From contig JAAYQB010000149.1 of assembly GCA_012519525.1 (NCBI GenBank), forward strand, positions 1-15,983: 15,983 nucleotides of DNA, read 5' to 3'. The DNA comes from Bacteroidales bacterium. GTDB taxonomy: Bacteria; Bacteroidota; Bacteroidia; Bacteroidales; WCHB1-69. Positions 1 through 5,962 of this stretch are shown piece by piece. Each line of letters opens with the position of its first letter. Position 1 is the stretch's first letter. A program made the position numbers and the translations under genes. A model generated the notes under the pieces. The model was not told where the DNA came from. It searched no databases and was given only the letters and a program-made list of their open reading frames with translations.

Positions 1-113
1 TAAGTACTACTAGTCTATATTGGTTTAGTGAAAAATATGGAATTGTTGCATATAGAGGAGATTTTTGTCTTTATGTTAGAGATGATTTTATAGAACAAGT
101 TCTTAATAAATAA
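1..113 (+). CDS. 3' end of an unidentified gene (partial)
   Basis: The frame through position 3 is open from the window edge to a TAA at 111-113, giving about 36 residues that end in DDFIEQVLNK. The tail is rich in aromatic and charged residues (LYWFSEKYGIVAYRGDF), which looks like real protein rather than random AT-rich translation. I do not recognise the family. The stop is followed within a few bases by the first copy of the direct repeat that also follows the lipoprotein gene at 261-725. The two genes may therefore be successive cassettes of one accessory array. The rest of the gene lies outside the window. Confidence 0.5.
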   Translation, partial: STTSLYWFSEKYGIVAYRGDFCLYVRDDFIEQVLNK

Positions 114-161
114 AGTGATTTTAGTAGTATCCCATTCTTTTAAAAATCAAAACGAGAATAA

Positions 162-227
162 ATGATAAAAAAGAGAGTAAGCAATGAATCCTATAACAAA
201 AAACATTATTTTTGCAAAAAGAAATAA
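162..227 (+). other. 21-codon ORF inside repeat copy 1 (coding status uncertain)
   Basis: ATG at 162 opens a 21-residue lysine-rich frame beginning MIKKRVSNESYNKK and ending at TAA 225-227. The second repeat copy keeps the same start, stop and length (783-848). Of the differences between the copies, only GTA/GTG is silent. The others change residues (S/F, H/Q, F/L, K/M), so selection for a peptide is not demonstrated. The ORF also contains the promoter box at 207-214, which makes it more likely a by-product of the repeat. Confidence 0.25.
207..214 (+). promoter_or_regulatory. Bacteroidota -7 promoter box for the lipoprotein gene
   Basis: TATTTTTG followed by C fits the Bacteroidota -7 consensus TAnnTTTG. 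It lies about 46 nt upstream of the ATG at 261, a normal leader length. The equivalent position in the second repeat copy (828-835) reads TATCTCTG, which breaks the consensus. Confidence 0.6.
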
Positions 228-260
228 CATAAAAAATGCTCTTAGCCTACAAAAAATAAA

Positions 261-725
261 ATGAAAAAAAAATTTTTAATATTGGTATTTTGTATTTTTG
301 TATTTAACTGTTCTAATAAAAATGATTTTGATAATATCATTTCAAAAGAATGGGATAAATGTGATAAAAAAAATGAATGTGTAATAGATTTTGCACATAT
401 AATGAATTTTAATTGGGATACTATGTGTTTCTATTCTGCAGCAAACTCGTTAGAAGAAATAAATAATGATTTGGGAACTGAACTTAAAGATTTTACTGAT
501 ATTGGTGATAGGATTATTTTTCTGGATAATGGAAAAATTGTTTATCATAAAGAATGGTTTTATAGTTCTATTCAAGAAACAAAAGGTGTTATCTTTGTCA
601 CAAGTCTAAGTAAATTTAAAGTAAGTAAATTTAATTCAAAGTTTAAGGTTTCTAAAAAAAACAAGATTTTTTTTATAGAAAGTCTTGATAACGATAATGT
701 TCCAAATCGTGAGTTATTAGAATAA
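261..725 (+). CDS. Small putative lipoprotein, possibly immunity-type
   Basis: The 154-residue product starts with a lysine-rich N-terminus and a hydrophobic segment ending in VFNC, so Cys17 is a candidate lipidation site. The lipobox is imperfect, with Asn before the Cys. The mature part contains a motif around NFNWDTMCFYSAANSLEEI (residues 49-67), then DRIIFLDNGKIVYHKEWF (83-100). From memory this pattern resembles small bacterial lipoproteins often found near toxin loci, but no family assignment can be confirmed here. Residues 117-134 are a tandem nine-residue repeat (SKFKVSKFN, then SKFKVSKKN). The gene is very AT-rich and sits between two direct repeats, which suggests an acquired or duplicated cassette. 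Translation starts at ATG 261 after an A-rich leader with no Shine-Dalgarno site. Confidence 0.75.
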   Translation: MKKKFLILVFCIFVFNCSNKNDFDNIISKEWDKCDKKNECVIDFAHIMNFNWDTMCFYSAANSLEEINNDLGTELKDFTDIGDRIIFLDNGKIVYHKEWFYSSIQETKGVIFVTSLSKFKVSKFNSKFKVSKKNKIFFIESLDNDNVPNRELLE

Positions 726-730
726 TCACT

Positions 731-873
731 TGATTATGGTAGTGTACCACCTTATACTTTTAAAAAATCAAAACGAGAGTAAATGATAAAAAAGAGAGTG
801 AGCAATGAATTCTATAACAAAAAACAGTATCTCTGCAAAATGAAATAATTAAAAAAAATGCACTTAACCTATA
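731..873 (+). repeat. Direct repeat copy 2, downstream of the lipoprotein gene
   Basis: Partner of 116-250, starting a few bases after the lipoprotein stop. The centre (757-848) is nearly identical to copy 1. The promoter box is altered and no gene follows on the plus strand before the dispersed repeat and tRNA-Phe. This copy looks like the remnant left after loss of a downstream cassette, or simply the trailing end of the unit. Confidence 0.85.
783..848 (+). other. 21-codon ORF inside repeat copy 2 (coding status uncertain)
   Basis: Counterpart of the ORF at 162-227, with the same length, ATG and TAA, beginning MIKKRVSNEFYNKK. No indels have accumulated within it, although an indel is present just upstream of it in the repeat. 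Most differences between copies are replacements, so it may be non-coding. Confidence 0.25.
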
Positions 874-904
874 ACGCAACAAACTCGCAATACGCTGTAA
901 AATA

Positions 905-1003
905 AAGTCTCCCCCTTGGGGGGGGGGAGATTTAGAGGGGTATTAGGGAACGCTGAAGTTCTCGAAGCGTCCATTCGTAATTGTTTATTTGTAATTGTTC
1001 ACT
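905..1003. repeat. Dispersed repeat, left copy, with G/C hairpin
   Basis: The element has three parts: a C5-TT-G10 palindrome (909-929), the phrase GATTTAGAGGGGTATT, and a core CGCTGAAGTTCTCGAAGCGTC that can fold (ACGCT 950-954 with AGCGT 966-970), followed by an AT-rich tail ATTCGTAATTG. Its reverse complement recurs at 15668-15800 with the same order of parts. No ORF lies in it. It fits a non-autonomous intergenic repeat family. The intergenic stretch 874-1024 otherwise shows no gene. Confidence 0.8.
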
Positions 1004-1024
1004 CTACCTTTTTTAATCGCTTTG

Positions 1025-1097
1025 TGGTGCTGACTGGAATTGAACCAGTGACCTGCGGATTTTCAGTCCGACGCTCTACCGACTGAGCTACAGCACC
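1025..1097 (-). tRNA. tRNA-Phe (GAA)
   Basis: Read on the minus strand, the 73 nt fold as a complete cloverleaf. The acceptor stem is GGTGCTG/CAGCACC and the D-stem GCTC/GAGC. The anticodon loop CTGAAAA gives anticodon GAA, and the T-stem is ACTGG/CCAGT with loop TTCAATT. The discriminator is A at 1025 and CCA is not encoded. The outermost anticodon-stem pair (27-43) reads T against C, a mismatch; the other four pairs are good. A promoter box precedes it at 1114-1121 on the same strand. Confidence 0.95.
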
Positions 1098-1113
1098 GTT
1101 TTTTATTGCGATG

Positions 1114-1121
1114 CAAAAGTA
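1114..1121 (-). promoter_or_regulatory. -7 promoter box for tRNA-Phe
   Basis: The minus strand reads TACTTTTG followed by C, a match to TAnnTTTG, ending 17 nt before the tRNA 5' end at 1097. This spacing suits a short tRNA precursor leader. The rest of the 236-bp gap between tRNA-Phe and the PhoH gene is AT-rich and holds only this box and the opposing PhoH promoter. Confidence 0.6.
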
Positions 1122-1292
1122 TAAAAAAAAACAATTGCATTTGTAATTATTTACTTAATTTTTCTTAAAAAATTTTTTTATAGTTCGATTATTATCAAGT
1201 GTTTATCAGTTTCATTTTTTTTACATATAATTAATTCTGCTAAAAGAGGCATTTTTTTTACATTTTCATTTTAAGATTTCAATTTTATTAAG

Positions 1293-1300
1293 TATTTTTG
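1293..1300 (+). promoter_or_regulatory. -7 promoter box for the PhoH gene
   Basis: TATTTTTG followed by C matches TAnnTTTG and lies 33 nt before the ATG at 1334, giving a predicted leader of roughly 25-30 nt. Confidence 0.6.
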
Positions 1301-1333
1301 CACAATTATTAAAAACACTTTTATTACGGAATA

Positions 1334-2296
1334 ATGACAGAAGAAATCATACACATAGACAATGAGGATTTAGTAGGTATATACGGAGTTAATGATGAAA
1401 ACATTCAATTGCTGCGTAAAATATTTTCACAAATAAAACTCATTGCTCGGGGAAATGAGCTACATATAATAGGAAATAAGACGAAAATTGAAGAATTTAA
1501 AAGTTTTTTTGTGCGTTTACAAAAACATTATACAAAATACAATCAACTTACCGACAACGACATATTGTACCTCAACGAAAATAAAGACAAATGGGACAAA
1601 GCAGTGTTGGAGTCAGGTGATAATAAAGACATTATTCTTCACGGACGTGAAGGGAAAATTATACGAGCCCGCACTCCCAATCAAATACGTTTAACCAAAA
1701 GTATTATAAATAACGATATGGTTTTTGCTGTGGGACCGGCCGGAACCGGCAAAACATACACCGCCGTCGCTTTAGCTGTTAAAGCGTTAAAAAACAAAGA
1801 AATACGTCGCATTATTTTAACAAGACCCGCTGTTGAAGCCGGCGAAAATTTGGGTTTTTTACCCGGAGATTTGCGTGATAAATTAGACCCGTATTTACAA
1901 CCTCTTTACGATGCTCTACGCGATATGATTCCTCCTCAACGCCTACTTGCCTATATAGAAGACAAAACAATAGAAATTGCTCCTTTGGCATTTATGCGAG
2001 GACGAACACTCGATAATGCTTACGTAATACTCGATGAAGCACAAAATGCCACTTCTATTCAATTAAAAATGTTTTTAACGCGCATGGGAAACAATGCTAA
2101 GTTCTTTATTACCGGCGATCTCACTCAAATTGATTTGCCTCGTAATCAATCTTCCGGACTATTACACGCCATTAATCTATTAAAAGACATACCGGGGATT
2201 GAAGTTATCTACATGGATCACTCCGACATTGTCAGACATCGCTTGGTAACTTCAATCGTGAATGCTTATGAAGCCAACGAAAAAAGAAAAACTTAA
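1334..2296 (+). CDS. phoH: PhoH-family P-loop ATPase
   Basis: The 320-residue protein has the usual length and layout of the cytoplasmic PhoH/YbeZ family. An N-terminal PhoH-associated region spans roughly residues 1-110. The ATPase domain has Walker A GPAGTGKT (134-141), the family motif TRPAVEAGENLGFLPGD (163-179), Walker B VILDEAQ (231-237) and ITGDLTQIDLP (259-269). Family members bind and hydrolyse ATP and are linked to RNA metabolism and ribosome maturation, often with the YbeY endonuclease; the exact role here is inferred. The gene has its own promoter box and no close operon partner. The ATG at 1334 fits both the leader and the family N-terminus. Confidence 0.95.
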   Translation: MTEEIIHIDNEDLVGIYGVNDENIQLLRKIFSQIKLIARGNELHIIGNKTKIEEFKSFFVRLQKHYTKYNQLTDNDILYLNENKDKWDKAVLESGDNKDIILHGREGKIIRARTPNQIRLTKSIINNDMVFAVGPAGTGKTYTAVALAVKALKNKEIRRIILTRPAVEAGENLGFLPGDLRDKLDPYLQPLYDALRDMIPPQRLLAYIEDKTIEIAPLAFMRGRTLDNAYVILDEAQNATSIQLKMFLTRMGNNAKFFITGDLTQIDLPRNQSSGLLHAINLLKDIPGIEVIYMDHSDIVRHRLVTSIVNAYEANEKRKT

Positions 2297-2326
2297 AAAA
2301 ATACCAAAGGATATTAAAATAAATTA

Positions 2327-2334
2327 TATTTTTG
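2327..2334 (+). promoter_or_regulatory. -7 promoter box for the PepSY-like protein gene
   Basis: TATTTTTG followed by C matches TAnnTTTG. The start codon is at 2463, so transcription from here would give an unusually long leader of about 120 nt. That leader holds a 12-codon ORF (2371-2409) starting MKRTCPTN and a possible CGAAC/GTTCG pairing, but no recognisable riboswitch. Confidence 0.55.
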
Positions 2335-2462
2335 CATAATAATAAATCATTTATAAATACTAAATAAGATATGAAACGAACATGCCCGACTAACACAAAA
2401 GTTCGATGATTATAAAGCATGTGAGTTCCATACGACTTTAAACTAAAAAAATTTATGAGCGT

Positions 2463-4172
2463 ATGAAAAAAGTTCTTTTTATTATCTCAGCTGTTATTTT
2501 TAGCGTTAGCATAATGAATGCTCAACCATTAAAAACAAAAGCAGTCCCAAAAGAAGTAATTAATCAATTTAAAATAAAAAACAAAAATGCCAAATCGGTA
2601 AAATGGGAAAAAGAAGAAGATGAAGAAATGTATGTTGCCAATTTTAAAGACGATAAAAATGATGCTAAAAGTTACTTCACTTCTTCCGGAGAATGGCTGA
2701 AAACAATGTTTTTTGTTGAAATGGAAGACCTTCCTACCAATATTATTAATTATACAAAGAAAACATATCCTACTTTTACAAGTATGGAAGATTTGTTTTT
2801 TATCAAAGAAAAAGGAGTAAAAGATTATTATTTGACTGACATATATATAGTTCCTGAAAAAATCATTCATACTGTCAAATTTACGGCAACGGGTCGCTTT
2901 ATCAGTGAAAGCAATCGTCAAATGCCGGAATCGTTCATTGACAAATACACAAAAGAGAAAGAAGCAGCGGCTCAAGAAGAAGAAACAGACAAAAAATCTT
3001 CAAAAAAAGGGAAAAAAGAACCTCCTGTAGACCCCAATTCAATAGCAGCAGATAAATTACCTCCGGCAGTATTAAAAACATTTAAAAAACGTTTTGTCAA
3101 TGCATCTGACATTCAATGGTATTATTCTGACGATGATGAAATCTACCGAGTAAGTTGCGTCTTAAGAGGCGAACAAGCGGAAGGAACTTTTACAAAAGAC
3201 GGAGCATGGATTAATACCACCACAGAATTACAACCAAAATCTTTACCTTCCGCCTTTCATAAATCAATAGCAGAGTTTTATGCGAATTATACGGTCGTTG
3301 CCGCATGGAAAGAAATAAGAGCCGACAAGCAAGATCATTTTATTATTGATGTAATCGAAGGTAAAAAAAGTAAATCGAGCAAAATAACCAAAATGATTTT
3401 TGACAAAGGAGCTAAAATTATAAAAATCATAGATGCGGAAGAAGATGACAATGAGGATTCCGGAACTCCCGAAATGAGTAGAAAAGAGAGAAAAGCTCAA
3501 GCTCGGATGGAAAAAGAATTTAAAAAACACCAAAAAATGGAGTACGAAGCTAAGAATATCAACGAGTCGGAATTGCCTTCAGGAGTAGGTCGTTGGATAG
3601 CAAAAGATTACCCTGAATATACTGTCAGAAAAGCTGAATATAAAAAATTTCCCGAATTTTCCGAACACGGCAGTGTTTATAAAGTATTGATTCAACGTCC
3701 GGGAGTAAACCAACCACATGCCACGGGTTATTTCACTCATAATGGAGAACTACTAAAAGTAGTAGACGAGTTTAAAAAAGAAGAACCTGAAAAAGAAGCA
3801 AAAAGAGAAGTTTCGGCAGCTATTGTTGAAGCTTTTAATAAAAATAATCCTAACGTTACATCTTTAAAATGGAAAGAAGGCGAAGACAATACATGGATAG
3901 CCGTATATAAAGATAAAGGATATGACAATGAAGCTACTTATACGGAATCAGCTACATGGATGGGAACCATTACCATTATAGAACCTAAAGATAAGATTCC
4001 TTCGTCTATTCGCTCTTATGTTGCAAAACAACTTCCTGACTACGAAATTCAAAGTTGTCGTATGATAAGTAATCCTAACGAAAAGCCCTATTACAATACC
4101 GTATTGTATGATAAAAAACAAAAATCAAGTATTGATTTTAACTTCACTATCAAGGGAAAACCTATGGAATAA
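2463..4172 (+). CDS. Secreted PepSY-like multi-repeat protein
   Basis: The 569-residue protein has a classical signal peptide (MKKVLFIISAVIFSVSIMNA, predicted cut near residue 20) and no lipobox, so it is probably periplasmic or secreted. The mature part repeats a two-part unit. One half looks like V-x3-F-x4-N-A-x2-V-KW followed by an acidic stretch and GEW. The other begins LPxxI and contains YP-x-Y/F. Full units lie at about 26-150, 198-322 and 448-566, with an extra second half at about 370-435. This matches the Bacteroidota PepSY-like family (BLIP-type fold). Highly charged linkers at 163-189 and 324-366 separate the units. The ligand and function are unknown. It is transcribed alone and converges with the Nudix gene, 49 bp away, with no obvious terminator hairpin between them. 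Confidence 0.85.
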   Translation: MKKVLFIISAVIFSVSIMNAQPLKTKAVPKEVINQFKIKNKNAKSVKWEKEEDEEMYVANFKDDKNDAKSYFTSSGEWLKTMFFVEMEDLPTNIINYTKKTYPTFTSMEDLFFIKEKGVKDYYLTDIYIVPEKIIHTVKFTATGRFISESNRQMPESFIDKYTKEKEAAAQEEETDKKSSKKGKKEPPVDPNSIAADKLPPAVLKTFKKRFVNASDIQWYYSDDDEIYRVSCVLRGEQAEGTFTKDGAWINTTTELQPKSLPSAFHKSIAEFYANYTVVAAWKEIRADKQDHFIIDVIEGKKSKSSKITKMIFDKGAKIIKIIDAEEDDNEDSGTPEMSRKERKAQARMEKEFKKHQKMEYEAKNINESELPSGVGRWIAKDYPEYTVRKAEYKKFPEFSEHGSVYKVLIQRPGVNQPHATGYFTHNGELLKVVDEFKKEEPEKEAKREVSAAIVEAFNKNNPNVTSLKWKEGEDNTWIAVYKDKGYDNEATYTESATWMGTITIIEPKDKIPSSIRSYVAKQLPDYEIQSCRMISNPNEKPYYNTVLYDKKQKSSIDFNFTIKGKPME

Positions 4173-4221
4173 AGATAAGGAAAAGAATTAGTTGCTGTAT
4201 AAAAACACTATTTCTATTGGC

Positions 4222-4752
4222 TTAATTGCGTTCTTTTCTTAAGGCTTCAATTACGTTTTTCACTGAGGTAAAGCCTACCTCATTGAGGTCAACTTCCATT
4301 ATATTTTTAAAAACAACTCCTTCTACATCGTCATCTGCTGCTATTTGCTCCAAATTTTTAACGCTGCATCGAAAAACAATATCAATCGTAAAATACATAA
4401 AGTCTTTAAAAATATAAGTATTGGGAAATGTTCCGAAAAAAGACACTTTGTCTACATCTAAATTAACCTCTTCTTTTACTTCTCTTATTACTGCATGTTC
4501 TGCCGTTTCACCTATATCAATAAATCCTCCCGGAAAATCTAATTTTCCTTTAGCAGGTTCGTATTTTCGCAAAGTGAAAAGGGTTTCTTTTTTTTCGTTT
4601 TCTATCAATGCAATGACTGCTCCGGCAGCATTAGTATAAAGTCGTTTTTTGCAATCTCGACAATTGTGGGCTTTTATCCCATCCCAAAAAAAATTAGGAC
4701 TACCACAAAAAGGGCAAAATTTCAATGCTTTACTTGGATGTTCGTCTATCAT
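4222..4752 (-). CDS. Nudix hydrolase with N-terminal zinc ribbon
   Basis: The 176-residue protein begins with a four-cysteine zinc ribbon (C13, C16, C31, C34), as seen in NudC-like and other zinc-ribbon Nudix proteins. The Nudix box is at residues 76-98: G-x5-E from G76 to E82, then REVKEEVNL (90-98). The metal-binding glutamates are present and the usual late Gly is Asn97. Such enzymes hydrolyse nucleoside diphosphates linked to another group; the substrate cannot be read from sequence. At 176 residues it is shorter than NADH pyrophosphatase NudC. Its ATG overlaps the stop of the upstream response regulator gene as ATGA (4749-4752), which points to translational coupling. Confidence 0.9.
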   Translation of the reverse strand: MIDEHPSKALKFCPFCGSPNFFWDGIKAHNCRDCKKRLYTNAAGAVIALIENEKKETLFTLRKYEPAKGKLDFPGGFIDIGETAEHAVIREVKEEVNLDVDKVSFFGTFPNTYIFKDFMYFTIDIVFRCSVKNLEQIAADDDVEGVVFKNIMEVDLNEVGFTSVKNVIEALRKERN

Positions 4753-5912
4753 ATATAAGAGGTGTATTTTTTTACATCTTCTCCGTTAATAGGATTGCCG
4801 CATAAAATAATCAATCTTTCTACAATATTATGTAGCTCGCGTATATTTCCTTTCCATGGCATTTTTTTCAATTCTACGAAGGCATCTTCCGTAAAAGTAC
4901 GCATAGGCAATCCTTGCATTTCGTGTATTTGTCCTGCAAAATGATTGACTAACAAAGGAATATCGTCTAATCTCTCCCGTAAAGGGGGTACATGTAAATT
5001 AATAACATTTAAGCGGTGGTATAAATCTTCGCGAAATGTACGATTGGCTATTTCTTGTTCCAAATTTTTATTGGTAGCAGCTATCACGCGTACATTTACT
5101 TGTATATCTTTTTCTCCTCCTACGCGTGTAATTTTATTTTCTTGTAATGCTCGTAACACTTTTGCTTGAGCCGAAAGACTCATGTCTCCTATTTCGTCTA
5201 AAAACAATGTTCCGTTATCTGCCAATTCAAAATTTCCTTTTCGTTGTTTTACTGCTGAGGTAAAAGACCCTTTTTCATGACCAAACAACTCACTTTCAAT
5301 CAACTCTGACGGTATAGCTGCACAGTTAACTTCTATAAAAGCATTGGAAGACCTATCACTTTTTTCATGTAACCAATGTGCTACTAATTCTTTTCCTGTT
5401 CCATTTTCTCCCGTAATTAATACACGTGCATTCGTCGCAGCTACTTTATCAATCATTTCTTTAAGATGAACAATTGCTTTCGACTCTCCTATAATATCGT
5501 ATCGTTTATTCACTTTCTTTTTTAACTTTCTGGTTTCAACCATCATAACTTGTTTGTCTTGAGCATTTCGCACAGCAACTAACAGCCTATTTATATCGAG
5601 CGGTTTTGTAATATAGTCATAAGCTCCTTTTTTGATTGCCTCTACTGCCGTATCTATATCTCCATGTCCTGTAATCATAATGACAGGCGTATCGCATAGT
5701 CCTTGAATTTTCGACAGTAATTCTATTCCACCCATGCCCGGCATTTTTATATCACTAATAACAATATCGAATTTTTCCTTCTCTAAGACAGCTAAAGCCT
5801 TTGAGGCACAATCCGCTTCTTCGATAAGATAATTTTCGTACTCTAAAATATCGCGTAGCACAACACGAATGGCTTCTTCGTCATCAACGATAAGTATTTT
5901 TTGGGTATTCAT
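4749..5912 (-). CDS. Sigma-54-dependent response regulator lacking a DNA-binding domain
   Basis: The 387-residue protein is an NtrC-type activator. The receiver domain (about 5-118) has acidic D10/D11, phosphoacceptor D54 in SDIKMPGM, T81 and K103. The AAA+ domain has Walker A GENGTGKE (168-175), the sigma-54 contact loop as GSFTSA (215-220) in place of GAFTGA, Walker B TLFLDE (235-240) and FREDLYHRL (293-301). After WKGNIREL (353-360) it ends within about 27 residues, so the C-terminal Fis-type helix-turn-helix is absent. From memory, this architecture and loop are typical of one conserved Bacteroidota family, so it is not a local truncation. It lies 50 bp downstream of dnaN, overlaps the Nudix gene and has no adjacent histidine kinase. 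Confidence 0.93.
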   Translation of the reverse strand: MNTQKILIVDDEEAIRVVLRDILEYENYLIEEADCASKALAVLEKEKFDIVISDIKMPGMGGIELLSKIQGLCDTPVIMITGHGDIDTAVEAIKKGAYDYITKPLDINRLLVAVRNAQDKQVMMVETRKLKKKVNKRYDIIGESKAIVHLKEMIDKVAATNARVLITGENGTGKELVAHWLHEKSDRSSNAFIEVNCAAIPSELIESELFGHEKGSFTSAVKQRKGNFELADNGTLFLDEIGDMSLSAQAKVLRALQENKITRVGGEKDIQVNVRVIAATNKNLEQEIANRTFREDLYHRLNVINLHVPPLRERLDDIPLLVNHFAGQIHEMQGLPMRTFTEDAFVELKKMPWKGNIRELHNIVERLIILCGNPINGEDVKKYTSYI

Positions 5913-5962
5913 TAAAAAATATTTGTAAAAAGATGTCCTTATAGAAACTCGTTTAAAACATA

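Larger units (their letters stand above)
116..250 (+). repeat. Direct repeat copy 1, upstream of the lipoprotein gene
   Basis: This stretch is repeated at 731-873. The best-conserved part, about 137-227 versus 757-848, differs by only seven substitutions and one single-base indel. The outer parts are looser (GTAGTAT versus GTAGTGT on the left, CTTAGCCTA versus CTTAACCTA on the right). This copy lies between the stop of the partial gene and the start of the lipoprotein gene. It carries the probable promoter of that gene and a 21-codon ORF at 162-227. Confidence 0.85.

Noticed and set aside
116..873. CRISPR array
   Set aside because: There are only two long, imperfect repeats about 620 bp apart with a gene between them, and no regular spacers or cas genes.
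905..1003. Insertion sequence or transposase remnant
   Set aside because: No transposase-like ORF or motif is present in either copy; only the repeat structure is visible.
1488..1694. 68-residue plus-strand ORF inside the PhoH gene
   Set aside because: It is out of frame within a well-conserved coding sequence and has no recognisable motif.
2455..2466. Four-codon mini-ORF (ATG AGC GTA TGA) overlapping the PepSY-like gene start
   Set aside because: It is too short to be supported, and such ATGA overlaps are expected by chance here.
2529..2975. 148-residue ORF on the minus strand inside the PepSY-like gene
   Set aside because: It is an antisense shadow of a Lys/Glu-rich coding region, giving Phe/Ile-rich translation with no family features or promoter.
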